DNA from: Agrypnia vestita
Lineage: Eukaryota > Arthropoda > Insecta > Trichoptera > Phryganeidae
Direction: 5' to 3'
DNA: 64,000 bases
Assembly (NCBI GenBank): GCA_016648135.1
Contig: JADDOH010010915.1
Location: 28,303-92,302, forward strand
The notes below the pieces were generated by a model that saw nothing but the letters and a program-made list of their open reading frames with translations, searched no databases and was not told where the DNA came from. Position 1 is the stretch's first letter. Each line of letters starts with the position of its first letter. The translations under genes and the position numbers were made by a program. Positions 1 through 10,904 of the stretch are shown one piece after another.

Positions 1-489
1 CTGAATGTGTAGTGATGCTGAACAGTTGTGGTTTGTATCACAGGAATATGTAATTTACCAAGTGTTATATTTCTGCTACTTGACACTCTATGATGATGAT
101 GAGCTAGTTTAAAGAGAGACAAGCTCACCAGATGAATCGTGGCGTAATTTCTTAAACATTTACAAAACTTATTAATCCGTCTACGTATTAATATCTACTG
201 TATGCATTTGCGGTAGACCCACTTCTTCAGTTCTTTAATAGTTGCTAGAATCAAATTTTTTTAAATAAATGAAATTGTATTTTTTATTTGGATGAGCAAA
301 GGTATTCGGACATGATGATCGTGGACGACCACGTAATGCTGACCGTGGTTGATGACCGTTAGAAAAAACACGAAATGCATGGCATAGTTTTTCTTAATGC
401 AAATATATTATACTAAAACTTCATAAAAAGTTAGTATTTAGAAAATGGAAATATTCTTTTTATAGGCTTTTACTTTTTTACTTACTTTT
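1..489. other. Unassigned AT-rich intergenic DNA
   Basis: No open frame, splice pattern or repeat structure that I recognise. It runs up to the first retrotransposon tail. Confidence 0.5.
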
Positions 490-850
490 ACAGAGACGCG
501 AGCTGACACTGTCCACACCAAAGGACTCCTCAGAACATCTGCAATGAAGGTGCTGAGTTCCATTACTGGAAAAACTCTACGTGACCGTGTCCGAAATGTA
601 GACATAAGGAAAACTTGCAAAATAGAGGACAGCACGTTGGAGTAGATCCGGAAGGAGATTCTGGAGGGATCACGTAGCCAGAATGGACAGTGACAGACTC
701 CTGCATACTGCAGCGAATGAAATCCCCTCTGGACGGCGCCCACCGGGAAGACCACCGAAAAGATGGTGGGATAGCTGGACCTCGTCATCCCAGGAGGCGT
801 ATTTTTCTGTATCACTGATCAACAGATCTACTAAATGAAAAAGAAGAAGA
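490..850 (+). mobile_element. 3' end of an RTE-like non-LTR retrotransposon (degenerate)
   Basis: The conceptual + strand product, read across frameshifts, carries the usual C-terminal tail of insect RTE-like reverse transcriptases. ITGKTLRDRVRNVDIRK comes first, then in another frame RDHVARMDSDRLL, GRRPPGRPPKRWW and DSWTSSSQE. The same modules in the same order occur at 13350-13714, and both copies end in a short AAGAAGAA-rich tail, so this is the element's 3' end. The reverse transcriptase core and endonuclease are absent. That fits a 5'-truncated insertion, the usual product of target-primed reverse transcription. The reading frame is broken, so it is not functional. Family membership is inferred from motifs; the clade could be a neighbour of RTE. 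Confidence 0.8.
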
Positions 851-1784
851 TATGCTTTTATTTAACCTTCTTTGTGTGTTTGTTTGTTGTGGTGGAATCT
901 CATAATTGATTTTTTACCAACTTCCCGACTAGCTAGAGCTCTGAAACTTTCAAAATTTATATAAAATGAATGACTTAATATTATTTTTGACATGAATTTG
1001 TCATTATTTTGATTAAAATTGAAATCAATTTCTATTATTACTGAACATTAAATACCTACGTAGCTTCATTTGAAGAGATTCATTAATATTAGTATGAAAA
1101 AATGTTCCGATTTCAAATTGAATAATTTTAGTCGATAGATTCAACTTTGACATTAGGCGTTGGAATAAAATATCATATCTTCATTTTATATTGGAACAAT
1201 ATATAATGTATATATAATATATATAACAATATATAATATATATAATAAGTATAATGGTTTAATGAATCAGGTTTTAAAAAAAAATAAAATAAAGAAAAAA
1301 CAATTTTTTTAAACTTTATAATAACGTGTTTAATATTTGGCTACTGCATGGGTGATATTAAAAAATCTATTACGAATATTTGCAAAGAAAGTATAAAAAA
1401 CCGTGTCTCAAATTTTTTATGATTTACTTGTATAAATTTGTTTTATCCTTGTATTAAAAAATATATATTTATTATCTCTGTCTGCCCTCGGCTCGTAAAG
1501 TACTGTTCGCTGTACGAGTACAAATTGCTCTACCAAGATAATTATTTTGGAGAGTGCTAGTGGAATTGTCTACCACACTTTTAAATTCAGTCCGTACGTT
1601 GTTATTTAGAGCCACGTAGATGTTATCAGAACCAAGGTGTAAAGTGGTAGTCTCGTGTATGTACGTTTGTGTTAATTTAAATTAAAATAAAACTCCAATG
1701 GCACGCTCACTGATTTTGTGAAAGCTTTAATGATAATATATCCTACGTTATTAATGAAGTACATATTAACATCAAACGCAATAA
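851..1784. other. Unassigned AT-rich DNA with a TA-rich stretch
   Basis: No gene seen. Positions about 1198-1255 are low-complexity TATA/ATAT sequence. Confidence 0.5.
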
Positions 1785-1945
1785 TTTAGTTATCTGTCCG
1801 TTTGTCTGTTCGTCCGTCTGTAACTTCGTGTAACGTCCGTATAACGACTAAAAAGGACAATTAAACGGCCGGATATGGGGCTTGAACCCCGGGCCAGCAA
1901 ACCCAAACCAGCTGCTCCATGCATGTTGCTACGGCCGCCTTTCCG
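1785..1945 (-). mobile_element. Putative tRNA-derived SINE, reverse orientation
   Basis: Read on the minus strand, it begins with a tRNA-like head. The B-box-like GGGTTCAAGCCCC is complementary to 1879-1891, and a weaker A-box-like segment lies near 1917-1931. The head is followed by a body with CGGACGTTACACGA and GACAGAC-type steps. The same body recurs at 7425-7515 (+) and 46365-46450 (-), and its tail motif at 17530-17575 and 39060-39105. The head plus a repeated body suggests a SINE. The A box is poor, so this is not a working tRNA gene. Confidence 0.45.
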
Positions 1946-2069
1946 TGGACCGTCAAAAATATACTATGAATATATACAAAGACGCGAACCAATTTTCCGT
2001 CATTTTTGAAGGGTAACAGATATTATACATATAAAATTGAATGAATGTCTATCAGTCATTGACCGATCT

Positions 2070-2285
2070 GAACCAAATTTTGCATAGTTACGTATAAGGA
2101 CTGCGTAAAACATGGATGCTCTTTCCCTTGAAGTGTTTTATATAAATTTTGCATTGTTACTTTCAAAGATTCTGCCTAAAACATGGATGCCCTTTTCCCT
2201 TACACATTTTATATAAATGTGTTAATCTTACTTTTTAGGACCCTGCATAAAACATGGATACACCCCTCTTCCCCTTTGTCGTCCC
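2070..2285 (+). repeat. Three degenerate tandem units of about 70 bp
   Basis: Three successive units each contain a TTGCATNGTTAC-like start, a CTGC(G/C)(T/A)AAAACATGGAT core and a CCCTT-rich segment leading into TTATATAAAT. Cores lie near 2099-2118, 2164-2187 and 2242-2261. The units are clearly diverged. The array may belong to the 3' region of the repeat immediately upstream. Confidence 0.65.
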
Positions 2286-3049
2286 AAAGTCACCACCTGA
2301 TGTATTAATATGTATTATTTTGAATGACATCAGCTCAGAATTTTGGTTAGCTGCAGTCAAGGACCCCGAGGAAAAGTGATACGCATATTCAATAAATTGA
2401 TTTATATTTATTAAGAGTTATTAATGGAATCATGTTTACTACGTTTCAAAATATTTTATTTTTTATTTATTTATACATGATTATGCTATATATTATGATT
2501 AATATTCATTTTATGTTTAATTTTATTTTGCCTGACTCATTAGAAAACTCTGTTTTGAGAGAGAAAAAGTTTAAAATGAGAAATAAACAAAATACTAAAT
2601 ACAAATTGGTTAAAAAATGTGATTATTCGTCATCAACTCTCTGCCACAAATAAAAAATGAATTCTTGGAAACCTGTAGTACGCTTGGAAAAAAGTATACT
2701 ATACTATTTTTATTATTTTTATTAAATATCTGATTAGTGGGTACTTCGCCAATACAAATATTGTACATGGAAAACAGTGAACTGTCCGTTTGCTATTAGT
2801 TTAATTATTTTAACAGGCTTGAGAAAATCGTGTAAGTGACTCCGGGGCCGCCATATATATTGTATTAATTTCCACAGACGAACATACTCAATCATGGTCT
2901 CTTGAATATCTTGTAATCTTAAAAAATCTATATTCAATGTGTGAAATATAAAATTTGAACCGGATGTGAAAAAACACTTTTCCGCGATCAAAAGTTGGAA
3001 ATCTCCCATAAGCTAGAAATCAGCATCAAAAGAAGACAGTTCTTCATTC
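2286..3049. other. Unassigned intergenic DNA
   Basis: Short open frames occur on both strands, but none has a recognisable product, repeat or splice context. I see no gene here. Confidence 0.4.
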
Positions 3050-3435
3050 CGCGCACACGCCGATCGGCGAAATATCAAGTAAATACGTACGGACGCGTTT
3101 TATTAAAATAACACGCCCTGCCGCTGCAAAACGGGGTGAAAAAACGCCCTTAATCGCGTGATTCAATAATAAATCTCTCATTTGGATTCCGCACCACGAC
3201 GTCTTAGGTAAATTTAAATAAATTCGCAACTCGCCGAGATCAGTTCGCACAGGCCCGCAGATTCACACGTGTCAAAGCGGATTCCGAAACTTCTGCATCA
3301 TATTTCAATGATTTTCCCCCGGCATCGAGGCTTCTCCGTTTTCCGCCCGCGGAGGGCGGGTTCGCCCCCCCTGAGGGTGAAGGGTGGCTTGCGGCCTGGC
3401 AACGGACTAACAATGTAGGTTTTCTTCGCAAAGTG
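3050..3435. other. GC-rich single-copy island
   Basis: A CpG-containing block stands out from the AT-rich surroundings. It includes the near-palindrome CCGCCCGCGGAGGGCGGG near 3345-3362. Two short minus-strand frames cross it, but they look like no known protein and probably reflect base composition. It could be regulatory or conserved non-coding DNA; the sequence alone does not decide. Confidence 0.35.
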
Positions 3436-4683
3436 TAATTGTTCGTATGGTTTCGCCCTGTACATTTGTGGAAATCATTTAGGGGATGATTTGGCTTATT
3501 GGGAGAGAATACGATATGTTTAAAAGGATAGTATATAACCTTTTCCGAAAATAAAAATAACTAATGGAGAGCGGAGTGTAGGAAAGAAGTTTATTCCTTC
3601 ATTTAAGAGATTCTAAAACTATTCACGAATTTAATTTCATCACAGCATTGAAATATGTTTTTTCTGATATAATTAATCACCCTTTGAGTTCTACCTAGTT
3701 CATAAAATATCGTATATCATCTAATTGGGGGTATGTGTCTATTAATATTATTTTTTTACCGTAACTCGTAATTACAGTTATAAAATGTAGAATAATAATT
3801 AATGCGGTAAATATCGTAGGCTTAACACGTAAAACAAATTAAATATATAATTAATTCCCAAAAAATATTGGATATGTAAAGTAATAACCTGATGTTCCCT
3901 ATCATTATAAACTAATTTAACAGAAATTTTAATAACTTTGTTTTCAACTACACGAGCAATTTTCAATCGTATTTATCAAATTATCGTAAAATAATTATTT
4001 AACTTGAGAATAAATATTGAAATACATATGATAATAGATATGTGGAAATGACTTTAATGATTCGAAATTATTTAGAATAGACGGTTAAACTTATTTGGTT
4101 AATTTACTTTCTTACAATTCAAATATGTCAATTTATTGCTAAAATTATTAAGTTGTTAAATATATATACCCATTTTTTGTGATCATTTTCTATAAATGAT
4201 AATGATAAATAAGTGAATCGAATATCTACATATTTTTGATAAATGGTTTACTATAATTTTATTCTTTCACATACATGATCTTTTAGTGTGTCATAAAGTG
4301 AAAATAATATTTTAAATTACAGTCATGGTTGAGAAATCGGAAAGATTGTCCAAAATACATGCGTTTACTAATGTTTATGTAAAGAGATATAAAATCATCT
4401 CGCATGTGTAGAGTACGTGGTTTTCAAGGTCAACGAACATTACGGATACGTGACACGCGGTAACATAACAGAACACTCAATGGTAAGCGTATAATTATAC
4501 GAACAAATGACTGTTAATTATACATGCATTAAAATTGATTATACGTGTAAATTGTATGCGTAAATCAGTTTTGTCAATCAATCATTACTGCATATATTCA
4601 ATATTTCTTGATTGAAATATTTGAGAATGTGTTATTGCAATTAAGTATTCGTTTACATAAATTAAATATGTTGAAAGTGGACT
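3436..4683. other. Unassigned AT-rich DNA
   Basis: No gene, terminal repeats or clear tandem structure seen in this 1.2-kb stretch. Confidence 0.45.
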
Positions 4684-5071
4684 GAATGCGGTGGAAATGT
4701 GGTCACTAAGGCGCCTGTGTGGAAAATCTTTGGTCGATAGAGTGAGAAATGAACAAAGTAGATGTGAATATTATGCTGGCTGTGGTATGATAGGCAGAAT
4801 AAAGAAAGGCGTGCTGAGATGGTTTAGTCATATAGAACGTATGAGCAAGGAAAGAAAGGTTAAGAAAATATATGGGGCTAGTGGTGAAGGTGACAGGAAT
4901 AGAGAGCGTCCGCGAAAGACCTGGCATGATCAAATACGACAAATATTGAAGGAAGGCTCTGTTAAAATCCTCAACAACCGTAGAGCTTGCATGAGAAGAT
5001 GTATGGATGTAGCCGAAGCAAAAGCGGTGTGCCCAGTTAAATTGTTGGGCGTGCAATACACAAATAAGTAA
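4684..5071 (+). mobile_element. C-terminal fragment of an RTE-like reverse transcriptase
   Basis: An open stretch of about 127 codons reads through the C-terminal tail of an insect non-LTR reverse transcriptase. It shows EMWSLRRLCGKSLVDRVRNE, then IKKGVLRWFSHIERMSKER, then RPRKTWHDQI, and the cysteine-bearing ending NNRRACMRRCMD. Nothing of the catalytic RT core is present. The same family appears in reverse at 52570-53065 and 38325-38640, and as a tail at 39480-39665. The frame stops at 5071, exactly where an L2-like fragment begins, so one element was inserted against or into the other. It is open but far too short to be functional. Confidence 0.85.
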
Positions 5072-5768
5072 AACTGTCAGTGCATGCTTTTATCAACTGA
5101 GACAGATTAAAAGTATTCGGAGATACCTTCCCCCTGAAGCCGCCCGTTTAGTCATAAATGCTTTTGTGGTGTCACGTGTGGACTACTGTAATAGCATTTA
5201 TGCTGGACTTCCAAAATTCCAGTTGGATAGACTACAGTCAATTCTTAATGCGGCAGCAAGTATAGTATACGGAGCATCAAAATTCTCGCATATAACATCC
5301 CTTTTGCGTGAACTACATTGGCTTCGTTTTCCTCAAATAGTCGAGTTTAAGTTGTGTTGGTTAATGTACTAGGCGGCGCATAATATGGCGCCTCTGTATC
5401 TTCAAGAACTGTGCATCCCAGACGACTTAAATAGTAGACGCCAAACTCTGAGGTCAGCCAGTACTTCAGCTGCAGGAAGGGCTCTAGAACCGACCATCCA
5501 CAACCAGAAGACTAAGTTTAGTGAACGGGCATTTGCGGTGGCAGGCCCAAAAGCGTGGAACTCTCTTCCCTCTGTAATACGGAACAGTGCATCAGAAATA
5601 GTTTTTAAAAAAGGACTTAAAACGCACCTTTTTTGTAAAATCCTTTCCATCAAATTAAATACTAGTATAGGACTAAACGATGTTAGTGTAAAGCGCCCTT
5701 GAGGTGATTTTTTTTACGAAAATGGCGCTATAGAAATTATCCATTATTATTATTATTATTATTATTAT
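5072..5768 (+). mobile_element. 3' part of an L2/CR1-like non-LTR retrotransposon
   Basis: The + strand reads VSACFYQLRQIKSIRRYLP, then VSRVDYCNSIYAGLP, LQSILNAAAS, HITSLLRELHWL and GPKAWNSLPSVIRNSASE. These are the hallmark post-catalytic motifs of L2/CR1-clade reverse transcriptases (DYCNSLLAGLP, LHWLPV and AWNSLP types). One in-frame stop interrupts the product at 5370-5372. The element ends in a short 3' UTR and an (ATT)n tail at about 5741-5767, the usual L2-type terminus. The RT catalytic domain is missing, so it is a 5'-truncated dead copy. Its left edge abuts the RTE fragment. Confidence 0.85.
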
Positions 5769-6077
5769 AAGGTAGAAGAATATGGCGTCCTATCATCCCT
5801 ACTAAAAACGTCATGATAGTTAGTTAGTTAGTTAGCTAAATATGTTGATAAGACAATTCAGAAAACTTACTTATTGTCACCACGTCTTGTGATTGCACCT
5901 GCGCTGAATATGAACAATATATGACCAAGGTAGAAGAATATGGCGTCCTATGCTCTCTAATAAAAACGGCATGATGGTTAGTTAGTTAGTTAGTTAAAAG
6001 TAATTGTCATATGTTGATGTGACAATTCAGAAAACTTACTTATCGTCACCACGTCTTGTGATTGCACCTGCGCTGAA
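5769..6077 (+). repeat. Imperfect direct duplication of about 140-150 bp
   Basis: The segment from AAGGTAGAAGAATATGGCGT to GATTGCACCTGCGCTGAA occurs at 5769-5908 and again at 5927-6077. Both copies contain a GTTAGTTAGTTAG run. Shared substitutions are few, so the tandem duplication is moderately old. It starts right after the L2-like (ATT)n tail. Confidence 0.9.
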
Positions 6078-6109
6078 AGTAAAAATAATTAAATTACGCG
6101 GCAGAAAAG

Positions 6110-6535
6110 AGGTTCTCACATTGCAAAGTACCTGGAGTGCGGTATTCCGAACATTCTTGTTTCGGATATCGCCCCTCCCCTCCCCTCCCCCACCCCCGCG
6201 GCTCCAGAGGCGAAGTTTACCCGAGCCGGCGGTGTAAACTAGTAAATATGTATGTGAGGTGCGCTGCGGCGATACGTCTTTTTCCTTATATATTTGACTC
6301 CGGATCATTTGGCTTATAGGATTTTCGTGTTCGCTTTTCTATGCCCTATGGCATATCGCTTTTAAGCGCTCGATTCCTTCTTACCGCTGAAACACCCGGG
6401 AAATTCTGATAGGGGAGCAGCGCGGGAAAAAGGAAAATTCGTAATTTACGTTCACTAGTTCATTTTAAAATATGGCCGCCGTAAATATAAAACCTCCCGC
6501 GAGCGAAACGCATTCCGGTTGATCGGGATTTTTTT
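6110..6535. other. GC-richer island with a C-rich run
   Basis: The sequence is single-copy looking. It has a polypyrimidine run at about 6169-6197 (CCCCTCC steps) and CpG-rich segments at about 6370-6510, including ATGGCCGCCG. Short frames overlap on both strands without any recognisable product. It could be a regulatory or conserved non-coding block; no function is shown. Confidence 0.3.
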
Positions 6536-6711
6536 TTATGTTTTGTAAACAGATTAGTTTACTTTTATCCATCGCTAGTATGAATCAAACTTGATTGGCT
6601 TTTTGCTAATCTGCGACGTTACATGTAAAAATGGTTGATAAAATCTTCCAAGTACAGGTGTTCCCCTAGAAGGCAAGTTGCAGTAATAAATAATTGTTGA
6701 TCATTAAATTG

Positions 6712-6826
6712 GGTGTAAAATATAACCTATGTTTGTTATCTCTACGTGAGTTTGATTACGACTTCATATTTTACTACTCGAGTTTAGCGAGTATCAGAAA
6801 CTCATAAACAGGTAAAGTATATAATA
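6712..6826. mobile_element. Fragment of MITE family with GTTATCTCTACGTGAG ends
   Basis: This copy reads GTTTGTTATCTCTACGTGAG, then a TTTTACTACTCGAGTTTAGC segment and an AAACTCATAAACAGGTAAA end. The same order occurs at 9449-9600. The terminal motif also forms both ends of the complete element at 51133-51562. Confidence 0.6.
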
Positions 6827-7197
6827 TCTTTATTAAGATTGCGCTCAAAACGCATCGAGTAGCTTTTCCATTGCCAGTTTCAAAAAATAACCGAATAGTT
6901 ACGAGGTGCACAGATTATTTTGAAATACATTTAGATATTATTAATGTGGAAATATTATATACATTTAGTTTACGAGTTACTTCAATAAAGACATTTAATG
7001 AAAGATATAATGAATCTAATTTATTAAATTTTTTTTTTTTATTTATCTTAATTAATGATTGTCCTCCTCTGTGGACAAAATCCAGTAATTGTGTTCTTAG
7101 AATATACATACTAAATATTATTATTTATTTATTTGTTTAACACTAGTCATAAACCAGTGAAATATCCTGGGACAAAATATTTAATAAAAACGACGTT

Positions 7198-7405
7198 TTG
7201 CCATTAACCTTTTGTCGTGGACCTTATGTCGTGGGCCTTTGTTGTGGTCCTTTTGTCGTTGACTTTTTCTCGTGTACCTTTAGTCGTGGACCTCTTGTCG
7301 GGACCTTTTGTCGTGGACCCTTTGTCGGTACACCAAATGTCCGTGGACCTGTTGTCGTGGACCAAATGTCCGTGTACCTTTGTCGTGGACCTTTTGTCAT
7401 TCTGA
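7198..7405 (+). repeat. 15-bp minisatellite (CTTTTGTCGTGGACC-type)
   Basis: About 13 head-to-tail variants of a unit near TTTTGTCGTGGACC fill this interval. Some units read AAATGTCCGTGGACC instead. Because the unit is 15 bp, all three forward frames stay open for many units and translate into repeating hydrophobic peptides. That explains the open frames here without a gene. Confidence 0.85.
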
Positions 7406-7424
7406 AAAAAATTATAAAAGAAAT

Positions 7425-7515
7425 TACGGACGTTAGACGAATTTAGGGAGACAGACAGACAGACGGACGGACGGACAGACGGACAAACAACGAAATTATT
7501 ATAATTGGGATACTA
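7425..7515 (+). mobile_element. SINE-like repeat body and tail
   Basis: The order is GGACGTTAGACGA, a GACAGACAGACGGACGG run, then ACAACGAAATTATTATAATT leading into GGGAT. This order recurs, in reverse, at 46365-46450 and in part at 1785-1860. The terminal motif also recurs at 17530-17575 and 39060-39105. The sequence is non-coding. Confidence 0.6.
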
Positions 7516-7599
7516 TAAATACATATATGTTTATGCTCTGGAAATCGCTTACAAAGTCACTTAACACAAATTAAACGTAACATTATTAATTAAATTACA

Positions 7600-8110
7600 C
7601 TATTTCGCAATATATCACTCGCAATTGAACACTGAATCACTAAAACTCGTAGTTTTCGCTCGTAGAAAATTCAGTTCTCGCGCATAGAAGTTGTTCAGGT
7701 TTATTTCGCCAACTAAGTACTTCGCTCGATTATTTCGCCTTATTTATCGCTTCGATTGTCTCACGACTGGCCACCCTGGGCGTCGTCTCGCGGCTTGCGG
7801 TCGACTGCGCACCGCACGAACTGAACTCAACTGCGCCACAGCATTGTTCCGTATTTATATCCAAATGCCGGTATTCTCGTACTTTCTAGATTATTCTATT
7901 AGTGTTTAGGAAAAGATCTTCGTCTCTGTTGCGTTGTTCCAAGCATTTCTCGAATGTTGTAGACCACCCTAGACTGTTATAGGCCGTTCTCGATCCTTCG
8001 ATAGTGCGTTCTTTTTGCTTGCAATTATTATAAAAACCGAAATTTTTTTAATAATTGTGTTGTGGTTTATTTCGTAAAAATTTCATTTAAGTACAATTTT
8101 CGTAGTACCT
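7600..8110 (-). mobile_element. LTR-like promoter block, copy A (minus strand)
   Basis: Read on the minus strand this resembles a retrotransposon LTR. It may start near TGTAGTTGGTAGGTACTACG (complement of about 8105-8124). It then has GCACTATCGAA, TAACAGTCTAGG, a TTCGAGAA inverted pair, GAATAATCTAGAA, the TATA-like GATATAAATACGG (complement of about 7855-7867), a TTCAGTT initiator-like site about 35 nt downstream, and a purine-rich leader. The same landmarks in the same order occur at 40860-41170 (+). I see no gag/pol nearby and could not fix the termini, so a solo LTR is an inference. A short + strand frame through it is a by-product. Confidence 0.45.
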
Positions 8111-8177
8111 ACCAACTACAGGCTGCTGATTACCGATCGTAATGGGTGTGAATTTTTTAACATACCTACATTCATAC

Positions 8178-8600
8178 CTACTTCAACAAATGTTTCTTGT
8201 CTGTTAAATTGGAATTTTTTATTAATAGTGACAACACAGTACATACAACACAGGTACATAAGGACATGGAGGTAGATAAACATATGAAGACATAAAGGTA
8301 CATAAGAAGGGCCATACCTGAGCTGAGGAGGGAAGTCGACCGATCTTTGGTCTTCACATATTTTGGCTTCTCAAAATTTTCGATCCCTTTTTGGTATAAT
8401 TTTATTCCTTTCGTCGTATACTCTAAAATTCCTAACATATTTTGTTCCTCATGGATGGATTCCTGATTTTTACGGCATTTCGTTGCTTTTTGGCCCTTTG
8501 GCCGAATTTTTCTGCAATTTTTAACAGCCGTTTCTATGTGACTGTGCACACAGGCCTTTATTTCTTCAGTATTTTTATTTGAGTAGTGAAATAAACTTGA
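8178..8600 (-). other. Unassigned open frame with a possible splice donor
   Basis: A minus-strand frame runs from a stop near 8600 to 8178. Its first part is charged, with segments such as KNCRKIRPKGQKATKCRKN and EEQNMLGILEYTTKGIKLYQ. It ends near 8318 at AGCTCAG|GTATGG, a good 5' splice-donor match, beyond which the translation turns low-complexity and hydrophobic. It could be an exon or part of an unknown repeat. I recognise no domain and see no clear acceptor upstream. Confidence 0.25.
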
Positions 8601-8926
8601 TTATTTCATTATTCACCGAGAAAAATAAAGAATTTTCGGTATGAGTAACAATCATTTATCAATAAGAAAATATCTGTTCTTTCCCCATATTCCCTAAATA
8701 ACAATATTTGTCATGATATTCTAAAGCAACATAAATTGACAAACTTATTTATGTAGGCGTAAATTTTCTATCTGAAAATATGTCAAATGTTACATTTACA
8801 TATTATCATTACAATTGAAATATTGTCATTAATTTCATATTTGGACACTTTGAATGTAGAATTTAGTAGGTGTATGTAAAACAAACTCCTTTTTTTGACA
8901 ATTAGATATTTTGACATTTGTAAAAT
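8601..8926. other. Unassigned AT-rich DNA
   Basis: No gene or clear repeat seen before the hammerhead-like module at 8927. Confidence 0.4.
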
Positions 8927-8966
8927 ACCCTGACGATGGAAAGGTTTTTCCGAAACATGTAGGTGT
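8927..8966 (+). ncRNA. Hammerhead-ribozyme-like module
   Basis: Elements in order: ACC (8927-8929), core CTGACGA (8930-8936), one unpaired T, stem II GGAAA (8938-8942) with loop GGTT and partner TTTCC (8947-8951), GAAA (8952-8955), the palindrome ACATGT (8955-8960) as a short stem III, A8961 at the expected cleavage position, then GGT (8962-8964), complementary to ACC as stem I. This matches the hammerhead core rule CUGANGA/GAAA/UH. The deviation is the extra base before stem II. Stem III has no loop, so it would need a dimer. Activity is untested. Confidence 0.5.
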
Positions 8967-9448
8967 AATTAATAAAAAATTTAAGTAGATATATACAAAT
9001 AATACAATCATTATTTTAACTGTTTTCTACCTGCTTTTAAAATAATATAAGTTAAAATTCTATAAAAGAAGTTTAAAAGCAATGGCAGCACTATCCTACT
9101 TAGACGTCTCCGAGGTAAATACAAAAAAAAAATAAAAAAATTACGATGCGTATTATATTGTATAATAGTGGTCAAGACATGATTGCTAAAATAACGCAGG
9201 AAAAAGCCCGAGAAAAGTCATTACAATTTTTTTTTCAAAATGATCTCAATGCCTTTAAATTATTATTTTCGTTAATGCAAGTAGTAAATTAATTTATTTC
9301 GCTTTTCAACAGAATTTCCCACACTTTATCGATTTTTGAAAAAAACTTGTTGAAAAACTGAAAAATATGGAACAAATAATATGGCTTCCTATATTTTAAC
9401 AGTTAATTGGATATTTCAAAAATAATACCTCATGATTATTAAAATGAA
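8967..9448. other. Unassigned AT-rich DNA after the hammerhead-like module
   Basis: May include the flanking body of the element carrying the module, but nothing codes here and I see no ends. Confidence 0.35.
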
Positions 9449-9600
9449 TGGAAAACATAATCATTGTTATCTTTACTTGAGTTTAATTATATTTTACTAT
9501 TCAAGTTTCGAGAGTATCGGAATCTCTCATTGGCAGGTGAAATATTAAATGATGAGATTCTGACACTCAAAATTTGAGTAGTAAAATATAACTTATCTCA
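9449..9600. mobile_element. MITE fragment, same family as 6712-6826
   Basis: Starts AACATAATCATTGTTATC, then ACTTGAGTTTAATTATATTT. It contains an internal inverted pair: TTTTACTATTCAAGTTTCGA near 9496-9515 against its near-complement near 9565-9586, flanking a short loop. It matches the 6.7-kb copy and the ends of the 51-kb copy. Confidence 0.6.
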
Positions 9601-9899
9601 TCTTATAATCATCATAACTTATCAGTAGACATAACATCCATCTTAATGATCATAAATAATTTATACTATGTTAACGTAAAATTTATCAATAATCTAATAT
9701 CTCACGAGGAAATGACGTCGTGTGCTGAAAATATTTACATTGCGCTAGAAATTGTAAGAGTTTTGGATGCTTCGCACAAAAAAACTTTCCTATTCTATTC
9801 GTGTAGGTAGTATAATTTTAAGACTTGTAGAAGCATTAATTTCTTGAAAAAATAAAACGTCGTAGAAACGACGTAAGTACCAATGTCGCAAATCGGTGA
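9601..9899. other. Unassigned AT-rich DNA
   Basis: No feature seen. Confidence 0.4.
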
Positions 9900-10085
9900 C
9901 AGAGTTGACAAATTTTTATCTCTGTAAAGGCATTAGACGGGGCGGTCGGGAAGACCGCAGATTGCAGCTCATTTTTCAAAATATTCGATTGGCCAGCAGA
10001 AATGGCCGTGCGGTGGCGATGATGCCATTTTCAAAGTAATGTGGGCAATCATTTACGACCCACGACTTGTTCATATGCCTCGAGC
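9900..10085. other. GC-richer single-copy island
   Basis: A block with GGGGCGGTCGGGAAGACCGC near 9940-9959 and GAAATGGCCGTGCGGTGGCG near 9998-10017, set in AT-rich DNA. No open frame of note and no repeat partner in the window. Candidate conserved non-coding DNA only. Confidence 0.3.
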
Positions 10086-10904
10086 ATTATAATCATACAA
10101 AACACAAGGCTCTTGCAAAAGTTCACATCTTTCATTAAAACGTAGGTATTATTCTGAGTATATCCTTTCATCAAATTTAAAAGGAATGAATTTATGATAC
10201 TCGTATCCATTCATTTCTATACTTTAATCTATACTTACAGTACATCTTGTATATGCATATACTAGCTAGCCTTGCCATTTTCAATTCCACGTGTCTGCGA
10301 CCGTGTGAATTGCATTACAAATTGCAGTCGAATTGCGTATATCAAAAGCGGACATTAAATTTATCACAATAATTTTTAATATGAACTTTTATGTTGATCA
10401 AATATAAATTTTATGTTGATCAAATCTAAAAAATATAAGTTTTAAAAAAACTGCCAATTCTTGATGTTTATAACGTTAACTTTGTGGTTTGATATAATTA
10501 TTCATTTTAATTAATTTAAAAAAAATTAAACATTTGGAGTAATTTTACATCTACCGGTTTTGATGCCACTGTATCATCTAACTATCCATTATTAATTTTG
10601 GTAAGCAAATTAATAAATTCAAAAATTTTAATTTAACAAGTTAAGTTAAACAAAATAAGTAATCGAAAATTAGTAATGCGTTCTACCTAAACTGTAGTCC
10701 ATGAGGTTCATACTAAGTTTTTTATTAAATAAATGAACAAAATTACCTACTTATCACAGTATGTAAGTAGGTACACTGTACATATCGTCAACCATCGAAA
10801 TCCATAGATTAAAGTAAAAGTGTGTTATATACACCAGCCATTTTTCTGATGAACCATAATATGAGCAAATCAATTAACTTAATTTTTCGATTAACGATTG
10901 TTAA
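10086..10904. other. Unassigned AT-rich DNA
   Basis: No gene or bounded repeat seen. Confidence 0.4.

Noticed and set aside
438..815. 125-codon minus-strand open frame
   Set aside because: It is antisense to the RTE-like 3' tail read on the + strand; its product has no family features.
1875..1945. Functional tRNA gene
   Set aside because: Good B box but poor A box and no full cloverleaf; attached to a dispersed repeat body.
3240..3431. Minus-strand frame rich in S, P, G and A
   Set aside because: Explained by GC-rich composition; no start, splice or domain support.
7198..7446. Repetitive hydrophobic protein in the 7.2-kb frames
   Set aside because: All three forward frames are open because the repeat unit is 15 bp; a minisatellite, not a gene.
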